Assembly (NCBI GenBank): GCA_964438695.1 | Contig: CAYTKP010000045.1 | Location: 1-5,511 of the forward strand | From: Phoenicimicrobium sp964438695 | GTDB taxonomy: Bacteria > Atribacterota > Phoenicimicrobiia > Phoenicimicrobiales > Phoenicimicrobiaceae | Length of the DNA: 5,511 nucleotides | Direction of reading: 5' to 3' | Shown: positions 1 through 5,031 of the stretch, in pieces | Layout of the letters: every line of letters starts with the position of its first letter | Numbering within the stretch: the stretch's first letter is position 1 | The notes under the pieces: model-generated | Database searches by the model: none | What the model was told of the DNA's origin: nothing | Seen by the model: only the letters and a program-made list of their open reading frames with translations | Program-made: the position numbers and the translations under genes

Positions 1-812
1 TTGGTGATGAAGATGAAGTAGCTGTTGGTGTTACCGGTTCTTATGACGTATTGGCTTCCGGTTATGCCGGTAGTGTAGATTTAGCCTTTGCTTTGGGTGA
101 AGATGATGAAACAGAAGTAGCTGTTGAAGCTGGCGTATTCTACGGTACTGCCTTAACTTATGCAGGTGCAGCAACTGTTGACACTGCATTAGATGACCTC
201 GACTTATCTATTGATGCTCATTACGTAACAGCCGGATTTGCTCCAACCAACACTGACTTTACTGCTGACAGATTTGGTGTTGGCGTAGAAGCTACTTATC
301 CATTAACTGATGAACTTGACGGAACATTAAGCTGGACTTACGATATGGATACAGCTATGGCAGTCCAAACTCACGAAGTAGAAGTTGATCTAGTCTACAC
401 TGTAGATGCAGAGACTGAAGAAGCTGCCGAATTAGATGTTACTTATGATGTATTAACCGGTGGTATCACTGCCTATGCTGAATATATGAATTACCCAGTG
501 GATGATGAAGGCGAATACATCTTAAGTGGCGCCGGACAATATGATTACCCGGCAGGGACATATGTTGCCGTCGCTACCTTAGAATATGATTTAGCTGAGG
601 ATATGGATCTTACCGTTGAAGGTCGTGTTGATAGCGATGGAGCTGCTTTCTGGAGTGCTGAAGTACAGTTAGTTTATGCTTTAGCTGAAAATACTGACTT
701 AACAGTTGGTTTTGAGATGAATGATTGGGATGATGATATCAATGATTATGATGATATGGTCATTTCCGGTACTGCTGGCACTTTAACTGCAGAACTCGCA
801 GTAGAATTCTAA
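1..812 (+). CDS. Acidic outer-membrane beta-barrel-like protein, C-terminal part (5' end outside window)
   Basis: The reading frame is open from base 3 to the TAA at 810-812, so the gene begins before the window; an in-frame TTG at 51 is internal. The visible part, about 269 residues, is built of alternating hydrophobic/polar stretches typical of membrane beta-strands (e.g. DLTVEGRVDSDG, AEVQLVYALAENTDLTVGF) separated by short acidic turns. It ends in ...AELAVEF, with the C-terminal Phe common in outer-membrane barrels. The segments LGDEDEVAVGVTGSY-like (start of window) and LGEDDETEVAVEAGVFYG are related tandem units. By hand count the last 253 residues hold about 57 Asp/Glu, two Arg, no Lys and no Cys. 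Known porin-like proteins of deep-branching diderms have this style, often with N-terminal SLH domains, which cannot be seen here. I infer an outer-membrane porin or structural barrel. The substrate is unknown and no specific family is recognised. Confidence 0.75.
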   Translation, partial: GDEDEVAVGVTGSYDVLASGYAGSVDLAFALGEDDETEVAVEAGVFYGTALTYAGAATVDTALDDLDLSIDAHYVTAGFAPTNTDFTADRFGVGVEATYPLTDELDGTLSWTYDMDTAMAVQTHEVEVDLVYTVDAETEEAAELDVTYDVLTGGITAYAEYMNYPVDDEGEYILSGAGQYDYPAGTYVAVATLEYDLAEDMDLTVEGRVDSDGAAFWSAEVQLVYALAENTDLTVGFEMNDWDDDINDYDDMVISGTAGTLTAELAVEF

Positions 813-837
813 TCTTATTAGTTTAGAGAGATTCTAC

Positions 838-874
838 AATGACCCCTGGAATTTTTTCGGGGGTCATTTTTTTT
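838..874 (+). terminator. Intrinsic terminator of the beta-barrel gene
   Basis: A 9-bp perfect stem pairs AATGACCCC (838-846) with GGGGTCATT (860-868). It extends inward through G-C, G-T and A-T pairs to a small T loop and is followed at once by a run of eight T (867-874). It lies 26 bases after the TAA, an ideal rho-independent terminator for the upstream gene. Confidence 0.9.
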
Positions 875-915
875 GGAAAATATTTGCGGAAACTAGAGAA
901 TCATATTATAATAAA

Positions 916-979
916 TTAGTCGTTAGTCGTTAGTGAATAGTATATAGTTAGCGCAGAGCTTACAGCGTTTAGCGTATAC
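916..979 (+). repeat. Left arm of a 64-bp inverted repeat flanking the 1189-2121 gene
   Basis: This 64-base TAG-rich segment is matched without gaps by the reverse complement of 2283-2346. I count 60 identical positions of 64, with differences at arm positions 13, 18, 39 and 45. It begins with a heptad-like run (TTAGTCGTTAGTCGTTAGT) and ends in GTATAC. Degenerate echoes such as AGTTAGCGAATAG continue at 996-1008. It lies outside any coding frame. It may be a dispersed intergenic repeat present in two inverted copies, or the terminal repeats of a small element that carries the enclosed gene. Confidence 0.85.
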
Positions 980-1049
980 GCGAGTAATAAGTGTAAGTTA
1001 GCGAATAGGGAATGGGAAAACAGTATCAAATATCGCGTGAAGAAGGAAG

Positions 1050-1088
1050 AAGACGGAAAGTAGAGGCTTGATTCATCAAGCCCGTCTT
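1050..1088. other. Bulged hairpin in the spacer
   Basis: An outer stem AAGACGG (1050-1056) pairs with CCGTCTT (1082-1088). An inner stem GCTTGA (1066-1071) pairs with TCAAGC (1076-1081) around the loop TTCA. The left side has a 9-base bulge (1057-1065) and there is no T-run after it, so it is not a standard terminator. Its role is unknown: a structured repeat unit or part of an untranslated RNA are both possible. Confidence 0.5.
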
Positions 1089-1104
1089 ATACTAAAAACC
1101 GATT

Positions 1105-1132
1105 TTGTATTTTAATTGGTCAATTGGATAAT
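1105..1132 (+). promoter_or_regulatory. Candidate promoter for the 1189-2121 gene
   Basis: A weak -35-like TTGTAT (1105-1110) and a good -10-like GATAAT (1127-1132) are separated by 16 bases. Transcription would start near 1139, giving a leader of about 50 bases that includes the 1148-1173 hairpin. The -10 overlaps the 8-bp tandem repeat, so a chance match in AT-rich sequence is quite possible. Confidence 0.3.
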
Positions 1133-1149
1133 TGGTGAATTGGTCAATT
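1114..1149 (+). repeat. Tandem 8-bp repeat (AATTGGTN), 4.5 copies
   Basis: Consecutive octamers AATTGGTC, AATTGGAT, AATTGGTG, AATTGGTC and a final AATT run without interruption. The block is bordered by inverted TTTTAATTG (1110-1118) and CAATTAAAA (1145-1153), so the whole block could also fold back. It sits directly upstream of the 1189 gene and may be a variable-number tract or a set of repeated protein-binding sites. Confidence 0.8.
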
Positions 1150-1173
1150 AAAATAATCGATAGATTATTTTAA
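1148..1173 (+). promoter_or_regulatory. Perfect hairpin/operator-like palindrome just upstream of the ribosome site
   Basis: TTAAAATAATC (1148-1158) and GATTATTTTAA (1163-1173) are exact reverse complements around the 4-base loop GATA. The 3' arm ends five bases before the AGGTGA ribosome site (1178-1183) of the next gene. In RNA it would be an AT-rich 11-bp stem close to the site of ribosome entry; in DNA it would be a dyad suited to a dimeric regulator. No T-run follows, so it is not a terminator. Confidence 0.55.
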
Positions 1174-1188
1174 AGGCAGGTGACGTCA

Positions 1189-2121
1189 ATGATATTTAAA
1201 AGATTATCTTCTATTTTCTTAATAATTGTTTTTATCCTTACCTCAGTACTGGCTCAATTTTCCTGGGCAGCTGAAGCCTCTCAGGCGACCTTGTCGGATG
1301 ATTTATCTCAGATAGAGATGGCCATCTATGGAACCACTTCGGAAAAACCTCTGATTGAGCGGGTAGAATATTTAGAAAAAGAATTAGTGGGGAGGACTCT
1401 CCCCGGCACGGTTACGAATAGAGTAAAGCAATTAAAAGAATTCATAATTACTGGAACTCCAGAAGATCCTTCAGTAATTTTCAAAATAAATTCTTCTCAA
1501 TGGCTCTTAGAAGAAAAAATTACTAATGAACCTTTAATTGTCAAGATAGAAAATTTAGAAAATCTGTTATTCGGAAAAATTTCAGAAGATGTTTTGGCTA
1601 TGAGGGCAGAAGCTATTTTTAGTATTTGTTTTAAAGAAGGAAGACCACAATTTGAAGAAGTAGTAATTCCTGCTGGCACCCTGGTGCCCATTCGTTTTTT
1701 GAGCAACTTAAGTTCTAAAGATAATAAGTCAGGCGAAACCTTCAATTTTCAAATAGCGGAAAATATATTTGTAGATAGTAAATTGGTTATTCCCGCAAAT
1801 TCTTTAGGAAAAGGGGAAATAATTGAAGCAAAGAAGGCCACCATTTTATCTCGACCGGGAAAATTAGAAATAGAATTTAAACCAATTTCAGCCTTAGACG
1901 GGACGACTATTAGTTTGGTATTGGGGGAAGAAGCTCAAGAAAAGAATGAAAGAATTGCCATAGCTGTAGGAGTGGGAATTTTAGGATTAATTGTTTTAAG
2001 CAATCCTATAGGATTAATTGCAGGAGCTCTTGTCCCTGGTAAAAATATAGAGATTGAAGAAGGGACCGAAATGTTCCTGCAGGTAAAAGAAGATACTACA
2101 GTAATAGCCTTAGTACAATAA
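1189..2121 (+). CDS. Exported protein of unknown function with duplicated helical motif and IPAGT beta domain
   Basis: I place the start at ATG 1189, five bases after AGGTGA (1178-1183). A GTG at 1180 is in frame but would lie inside that ribosome site. The 310-residue product starts with a signal peptide (MIFKRL, hydrophobic to about residue 22, likely cleavage near FSWAA, residues 24-28). Residues about 48-83 and 110-142 contain related helical units with the pattern PLIxxxExLExxxxG (PLIERVEYLEKELVG and PLIVKIENLENLLFG), an apparent internal duplication. Residues 159-245 form a probable beta domain opening with IPAGTLVPIRF, with a second IPANS at 201-205. This style is seen in envelope and conjugation-type (TrbI-like) beta domains, but no family is certain. 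A Gly-rich hydrophobic stretch (256-283) suggests membrane insertion or a glycine-zipper-like packing segment, before a short strand-rich tail. The product probably acts in the periplasm or envelope; the function is unknown. Confidence 0.85.
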   Translation: MIFKRLSSIFLIIVFILTSVLAQFSWAAEASQATLSDDLSQIEMAIYGTTSEKPLIERVEYLEKELVGRTLPGTVTNRVKQLKEFIITGTPEDPSVIFKINSSQWLLEEKITNEPLIVKIENLENLLFGKISEDVLAMRAEAIFSICFKEGRPQFEEVVIPAGTLVPIRFLSNLSSKDNKSGETFNFQIAENIFVDSKLVIPANSLGKGEIIEAKKATILSRPGKLEIEFKPISALDGTTISLVLGEEAQEKNERIAIAVGVGILGLIVLSNPIGLIAGALVPGKNIEIEEGTEMFLQVKEDTTVIALVQ

Positions 2122-2127
2122 GATCAT

Positions 2128-2178
2128 ATCTCGTATCCCCGTTTTCATGGAGACAAGTCTTGTGAATTGTATCTCGTA
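2128..2178 (+). repeat. Short direct repeat TATCTCGTA, two copies 42 bp apart
   Basis: TATCTCGTA occurs at 2128-2136 and again at 2170-2178, with ACAAGTCTTGT, a small dyad, between them (2153-2163). The segment follows the stop codon of the exported-protein gene and precedes the long palindrome. It may be part of the same intergenic repeat mosaic; a chance match is possible. Confidence 0.35.
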
Positions 2179-2198
2179 AGTAAGATAAAAGTTCAGTA

Positions 2199-2241
2199 GT
2201 AATACGTAGGGGCAGATCTTGTGTCTACCCCTACGTATTAC
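2199..2241. repeat. REP-like long palindrome between convergent genes
   Basis: GTAATACGTAGGGG (2199-2212) pairs perfectly with CCCCTACGTATTAC (2228-2241). After one C/A mismatch, AGAT pairs with GTCT around the loop CTTGT (last pair T-G). Hairpins with a core like GTAGGGGCAGA...TCTACCCCTAC are a recurrent dispersed palindrome style in many bacterial genomes. It lies between the stop codons of the two convergent genes, so it could also slow polymerase from either side, but the nearest T-run (2254-2260) is too far away for a classical terminator. Confidence 0.8.
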
Positions 2242-2282
2242 CTTAACCTTATCTTTTTTTTCTTATTCTTTTCTTTTTTTTA

Positions 2283-2346
2283 GTATACGCTAAACGCTGT
2301 ACGCTCTCCGCTAACTATATACTATTCAATAACTACTAACGACTAA
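2283..2346 (-). repeat. Right arm of the 64-bp inverted repeat
   Basis: The reverse complement of this segment aligns without gaps to 916-979, with 60 of 64 identical positions. The arm ends one base short of the TGA stop (2348-2350) of the minus-strand caspase-like gene, so the repeat abuts the coding sequence. With its partner it encloses the exported-protein gene and the REP-like palindrome. Confidence 0.85.
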
Positions 2347-2347
2347 C

Positions 2348-3595
2348 TCAATATTCCACTATCGTAAAAGAAGAATTTTGGGGATAAACTTGTACATCTT
2401 GGGTAATATTGATATTAGGTGTTTGCGCATCCAATTCTATAACCCAGTTTTTTATATAAAGATAGGCTTCCTGTAAGCTAACCCTGGTATCCAGATTAGT
2501 ATCTGCCAGATAATCCCCAAAATAACCACAGCCTTCGCATAAACCCATAGTAAACACTCCGAAAGGGTCAAAGTCTCCTGGTGTTACCGACGTAAGCTCC
2601 ATACACTCCTGATAATAATGGCAGGAAGTCAATACTTTATACTGATTAGTGGTAAGAAGATACTTGTAACCTGCTTGGGAAAAGGCATTGATAATCTTAC
2701 TATTAAAATATTCCAATTCTTCTTTATAATTTTGTATTTCTCCAACTGCTTTACCGATAAATCCTCCGGAATGGCAGGTATCAAGAAAGACTATTTTGGT
2801 GCCGGGTATTGTACTTAAAGCAGCCTCTAATTCGTCTACACTTATAGCCGTATTTATAAAAGAGGTCATATCAGCCGGGCAAAGATAAGAAGCATTTCCT
2901 AATAAAGTTCCGTGCCCACTAAAATAAAAATAGGAAATATCATTACTGTCTGCTCCCGAAAAAGTAGAAGAAATATTCTGCAGAATATTTGATTTTGTTG
3001 CCTGCCAATCTTTCAGATAGCTGATATTGGAAAAAGTTGTATTTGATGTACCAAATTTACATTGTTGTAAAATTTGACGTATTCTATCTACATCATAGGG
3101 AGGGGCATTTAAGTCATTATCACTACCTGAAATATAATCACCTATCCCCACACAAAGAGCCCGATATACTACTTCATTTTGAGTGACAGTAACTGCCACT
3201 GTATCCGATTTGCTTATATTTCCTTCTGTGTAAGTGACTAAGATAATAGTTGTTCCTGCTGATACTCCAGTAATTAATCCGTTTAAATTTGCGGTAGCGT
3301 AAGCGGGGTTATAACTATAATAAGTACAATAGCTAAGAGGGATATTTGCAGTACTTGAATCAGAATAATAAGCGATAACTGAAGCGATATATTGCGATTC
3401 TCCTACTTCTAAATCCATAGTATCGGGTTGGACCACAATTTTAGTAAGATAAGCAGGTAAAACCGAAGGAGTTGGTGTACTAGGAGGAGAAGGAGGGTAG
3501 AGATATCCCCAGCATCCCGCAAATAGTAATAAACTTAATATTGGAGCTATTAGCAGGATTAATAAGTTCTTATTTGGCGATATACGATTATTCAT
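2348..3595 (-). CDS. Surface lipoprotein with Ig-like domain and caspase-family (C14) peptidase domain
   Basis: The ATG at 3595 is preceded by AAAGG with a 9-base gap; the nearest upstream ATG is out of frame and stops at once. The 415-residue product has a lipoprotein signal peptide with LLLFAGC (Cys28; Phe at -3 is slightly unusual). A Pro/Ser/Thr-rich linker (31-48) is followed by a Big2-like bacterial Ig domain (about 50-138: LTKIVVQPDTMDLEVGES... LNGLITGVSAGT). The caspase/metacaspase fold starts at YRALCVGIGDY (144-154). The catalytic pair is intact: His228 in YFYFSGHGT and Cys274 in FLDTCHSGG. Asp272, two residues before Cys274, matches the acidic S1-pocket residue of metacaspases that cut after Arg/Lys. 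Near the C-terminus ADTNLDTRVSLQEA (364-377) has EF-hand ligand spacing. I infer a lipid-anchored envelope cysteine protease, perhaps calcium-dependent; the substrate is unknown. It is probably monocistronic, as a terminator separates it from the upstream gene. Confidence 0.9.
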   Translation of the reverse strand: MNNRISPNKNLLILLIAPILSLLLFAGCWGYLYPPSPPSTPTPSVLPAYLTKIVVQPDTMDLEVGESQYIASVIAYYSDSSTANIPLSYCTYYSYNPAYATANLNGLITGVSAGTTIILVTYTEGNISKSDTVAVTVTQNEVVYRALCVGIGDYISGSDNDLNAPPYDVDRIRQILQQCKFGTSNTTFSNISYLKDWQATKSNILQNISSTFSGADSNDISYFYFSGHGTLLGNASYLCPADMTSFINTAISVDELEAALSTIPGTKIVFLDTCHSGGFIGKAVGEIQNYKEELEYFNSKIINAFSQAGYKYLLTTNQYKVLTSCHYYQECMELTSVTPGDFDPFGVFTMGLCEGCGYFGDYLADTNLDTRVSLQEAYLYIKNWVIELDAQTPNINITQDVQVYPQNSSFTIVEY

Positions 3596-3621
3596 AGGTC
3601 ATAACCTTTATTTGTAAAAAG

Positions 3622-3649
3622 ATTATCTTGCATTATTTATATTCGACAA
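3622..3649 (-). promoter_or_regulatory. Candidate promoter of the caspase-like gene
   Basis: On the minus strand, TTGTCG (3649-3644) and GATAAT (3627-3622) are spaced by 16 bases. Transcription would start near 3615, leaving a leader of about 20 bases that contains the AAAGG ribosome site. The position fits the gene well; the -35 matches the consensus at four of six positions and the -10 at five of six. Confidence 0.5.
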
Positions 3650-3691
3650 TTTTTCAAAAAATCCTCTTTTTAAGAAAAAATATTTTATTTT

Positions 3692-3759
3692 AAATAAAAA
3701 AAGACAGGCTACTTTTATCCGAAAAATATATATTAATAGCAGTCTGTCTTTTTTTATTT
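3692..3759 (-). terminator. Strong hairpin terminator downstream of the small lipoprotein gene
   Basis: A perfect 16-bp stem pairs 3692-3707 (AAATAAAAAAAGACAG) with 3744-3759 and extends inward through imperfect pairs. Read on the minus strand the stem closes with CTGTC followed by seven T, A and three T, so it ends transcription of the 3815-4135 gene before the caspase-like gene. Because the dyad carries A/T runs on both sides it could act in either direction, although no plus-strand gene enters it here. Confidence 0.8.
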
Positions 3760-3814
3760 TTTTATACTTAATTCTTTATTATGTTACTTTGTAGATATCT
3801 ATAAGATTGAGCTA

Positions 3815-4135
3815 CTAAGGATTAAGATATACATAATTTATTCCAGCGGTTATGTATTGAGTGGTAGAATCGTGACCATAAGCCCATCCCCAAGTATCGA
3901 TTGCTTCAAAATAATGGCTTCCTATAGGAACACTGGTTATTACATAAGTCCCTGGCGTTACATTGGTAAATTGTTGAATATTATCGATATAAAGGTCGTA
4001 ATACCAAGTGCCCGAAACAACTAAATAAACTGTTCCAGTGGTAGGAATTATTGCTCCACATCCGGTAAATCCCATAGTTAACAAAACAATGGCTATTAAC
4101 AACAAGACACCTTTAATTAAAACGTTTTTTTTCAT
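3815..4135 (-). CDS. Small lipoprotein with a compact beta-rich domain
   Basis: I start the gene at ATG 4135, giving 106 residues. A longer in-frame start at 4186 would translate through the strong AGGAGG at 4154-4149, so that purine tract is better read as the ribosome site, although its 13-base gap to the ATG is longish. The product has a classic lipoprotein signal (MKKNVLIKG, hydrophobic core, lipobox GFTGC with Cys26). The mature part, about 80 residues, is rich in Tyr, Thr, Gly and Trp (SGTWYYDLYIDN... PGTYVITSVPIGSHYFEA... YITAGINYVYLNP). The pattern of short strands with a Gly-Thr-Tyr turn and an 'IGSHYFEA' strand recalls PEGA-type or carboxypeptidase-regulatory-like small beta-sandwiches that bind or decorate envelope structures. 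This is only a fold-level resemblance; no specific function is recognised. It lies upstream of the caspase-like lipoprotein on the same strand but is separated by a terminator. Confidence 0.8.
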   Translation of the reverse strand: MKKNVLIKGVLLLIAIVLLTMGFTGCGAIIPTTGTVYLVVSGTWYYDLYIDNIQQFTNVTPGTYVITSVPIGSHYFEAIDTWGWAYGHDSTTQYITAGINYVYLNP

Positions 4136-4157
4136 AAAATATTTCTCTCCTCCTTTC

Positions 4158-4186
4158 ATTATTAATATACATAACAAATAATTCAA
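4158..4186 (-). promoter_or_regulatory. Weak candidate promoter for the small lipoprotein gene
   Basis: TTGAAT (4186-4181) and AATAAT (4163-4158) are spaced by 17 bases on the minus strand. The predicted start would fall on or very near the ribosome site, which is too close for comfort, so the true promoter may be one of several AT-rich matches further upstream (4200-4260). Confidence 0.25.
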
Positions 4187-4431
4187 TATTGTACTTAAAA
4201 ACCCTTCTTTTTGTTAAAATTATTTTTATATTTATATTATTATACAATAAAATTAAGGAAAATTCTCTTTTTTAAGTAAGTTTTTTAAATAATTTTAGGC
4301 ACTATTAGAGTGTGTATTATAATTTCTGTAAATCTAAAAAGTTAATCAAGATAACTTGCAATAGGACATCAAAAGCCTCCATGATAATATAAATTAATAA
4401 TTGAATATATTAAAAGGAGGACTAATTCAAA
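4187..4431. other. AT-rich divergent spacer
   Basis: This region carries no gene that I can support. It separates the minus-strand lipoprotein gene from the plus-strand small ORF at 4432. A TATAAT at 4318-4323 on the plus strand is a possible -10, without a good -35 partner at 17 bases (TTAGGC at 4295). AAAAGGAGG (4412-4420) is the ribosome site of the following small ORF. AGTGTG (4309-4314) and AGGACAT (4363-4369) reappear inverted at 5301-5306 and 5286-5292, so part of this spacer may belong to the degraded insertion sequence. Confidence 0.4.
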
Positions 4432-4530
4432 ATGACCCAACTAAATACTAAATCAATACAGGTTATTTTGCAAGCGGAATACCTCGAAGTCAACCAAAAT
4501 TCCAAAGTAAAAGCCGGACTTTTTTCATAG
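4432..4530 (+). CDS. 32-codon ORF with perfect ribosome site; small protein or truncated gene
   Basis: ATG 4432 lies 11 bases after AAAAGGAGG, the strongest plus-strand Shine-Dalgarno match seen in the window, and a TAG closes the frame at 4528-4530. The product begins MTQLNTKSIQVILQAEYLEV and ends with VKAGLFS, with no signal peptide or membrane segment. I do not recognise it. It stops abruptly 18 bases before the end of the convergent istB remnant, so it may be the 5' stump of a gene cut by a mobile element rather than a complete small protein. The strong ribosome site suggests that it was once a well-translated gene. Confidence 0.4.
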   Translation: MTQLNTKSIQVILQAEYLEVNQNSKVKAGLFS

Positions 4531-4547
4531 TCCAAATAGACATAAAA

Positions 4548-4997
4548 TCAACCCTCATCTCCCCTCGTTTTCGTATCATTTGCCCAGTAACTGGAACTAT
4601 TAATCTGGATAACTACCGAATGGTGTAACACCCTATCGAATGTAGCTGAGGCCATAGTGTTGTCGGTAAAGATATCTCTTCACTTTTCGAAAGGTTTGTT
4701 GGTAATAATAATTAGTGACCCTGTCTCATAACGTCTAGCAATTATCTCAAAGAAGTCATCAGCACTGTATTCTGGTAATTTCTTAAAACCCAGCTCATCC
4801 AGGATCAGTAGATCCGGTCTTAGGTAAAAATCGAGTCTTTGATAGTAGCTGTTATCTGCCCGGCCGAAGTTAAACTCCCGGAGCATCTGGACTAGCGTGG
4901 TGAATAAAACCTTGTATCCTTTGGATAAGGCCTTTATGGCAAACCTGAGAGCCAGGTGAGTTTTGCTGGTACCGGGATTACCGATGAAGACGATATT
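4548..4997 (-). pseudogene. istB: Degraded IstB-like ATPase of an IS21-type element
   Basis: The frame reads from 4997 downward: NIVFIGNPGTSKTHLALRFA, ...GYKVLFTTLVQML, ...DLLILDELGFKKLPEY, ...FEIIARRYETGSLIIITNKPFEK. It then meets a TGA at 4682-4680, where IstB proteins usually have Trp. Translation of the same frame beyond it still resembles IstB (RDIFTDNTMASATFDRVLHHSVVIQINSSSYW) as far as a stop at 4548-4550. IstB is the DnaC/AAA+-type helper ATPase of IS21 transposition. Walker B-like LLILDELG is intact, but Walker A reads GNPGTSKT, with Ser in place of the invariant Gly before Lys. About 100 N-terminal residues are missing and a TAG (5000-4998) precedes the homologous part. Nonsense codon, damaged Walker A and missing N-terminus together show a dead gene. 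Confidence 0.85.
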
Positions 4998-5031
4998 CTA
5001 TCTAGAGTTAACAAACTAGCAGGTATTATAG

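Noticed and set aside
51..53. TTG as the start of the beta-barrel gene
   Set aside because: The frame is open upstream to the window edge and the preceding residues (GDEDEVAVGVTGSYDV) continue the same repeated strand pattern, so the gene starts outside the window.
916..1149. CRISPR array in the repeat-rich spacer
   Set aside because: The repeats are adjacent octamers or heptads without uniform spacers, and the long repeat is an inverted pair 1.3 kb apart, with no cas gene in view.
1180..1182. GTG as the start of the exported-protein gene
   Set aside because: It would fall inside the AGGTGA ribosome site that serves the ATG at 1189, and the ATG gives a cleaner signal peptide.
1497..1745. 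82-residue minus-strand open frame
   Set aside because: It lies wholly inside the well-supported exported-protein gene on the other strand, has no ribosome site of note and its translation looks like antisense noise.
2199..2260. Palindrome at 2199-2241 as a classical intrinsic terminator
   Set aside because: The T-run starts about a dozen bases after the stem, which is too far; a REP-like repeat fits better, though a weak effect on transcription is possible.
2618..2818. 66-residue plus-strand open frame
   Set aside because: It is antisense to the catalytic part of the caspase-like gene and has no supported start or homology.
4136..4186. Upstream ATG extending the small lipoprotein by 17 residues
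   Set aside because: The extension would be translated through a strong AGGAGG and would put extra residues before an otherwise canonical MKKN lipoprotein signal.
4504..4525. Terminator-like hairpin at the end of the 32-codon ORF
   Set aside because: Only about five mostly A-T pairs form before the T-run; too weak to call.
4680..4682. TGA in the istB frame as evidence that TGA codes for Trp in this organism
   Set aside because: The istB copy is damaged elsewhere (Walker A, missing N-terminus), and the intact caspase-like gene appears to use TGA as its stop, so a nonsense mutation is simpler.
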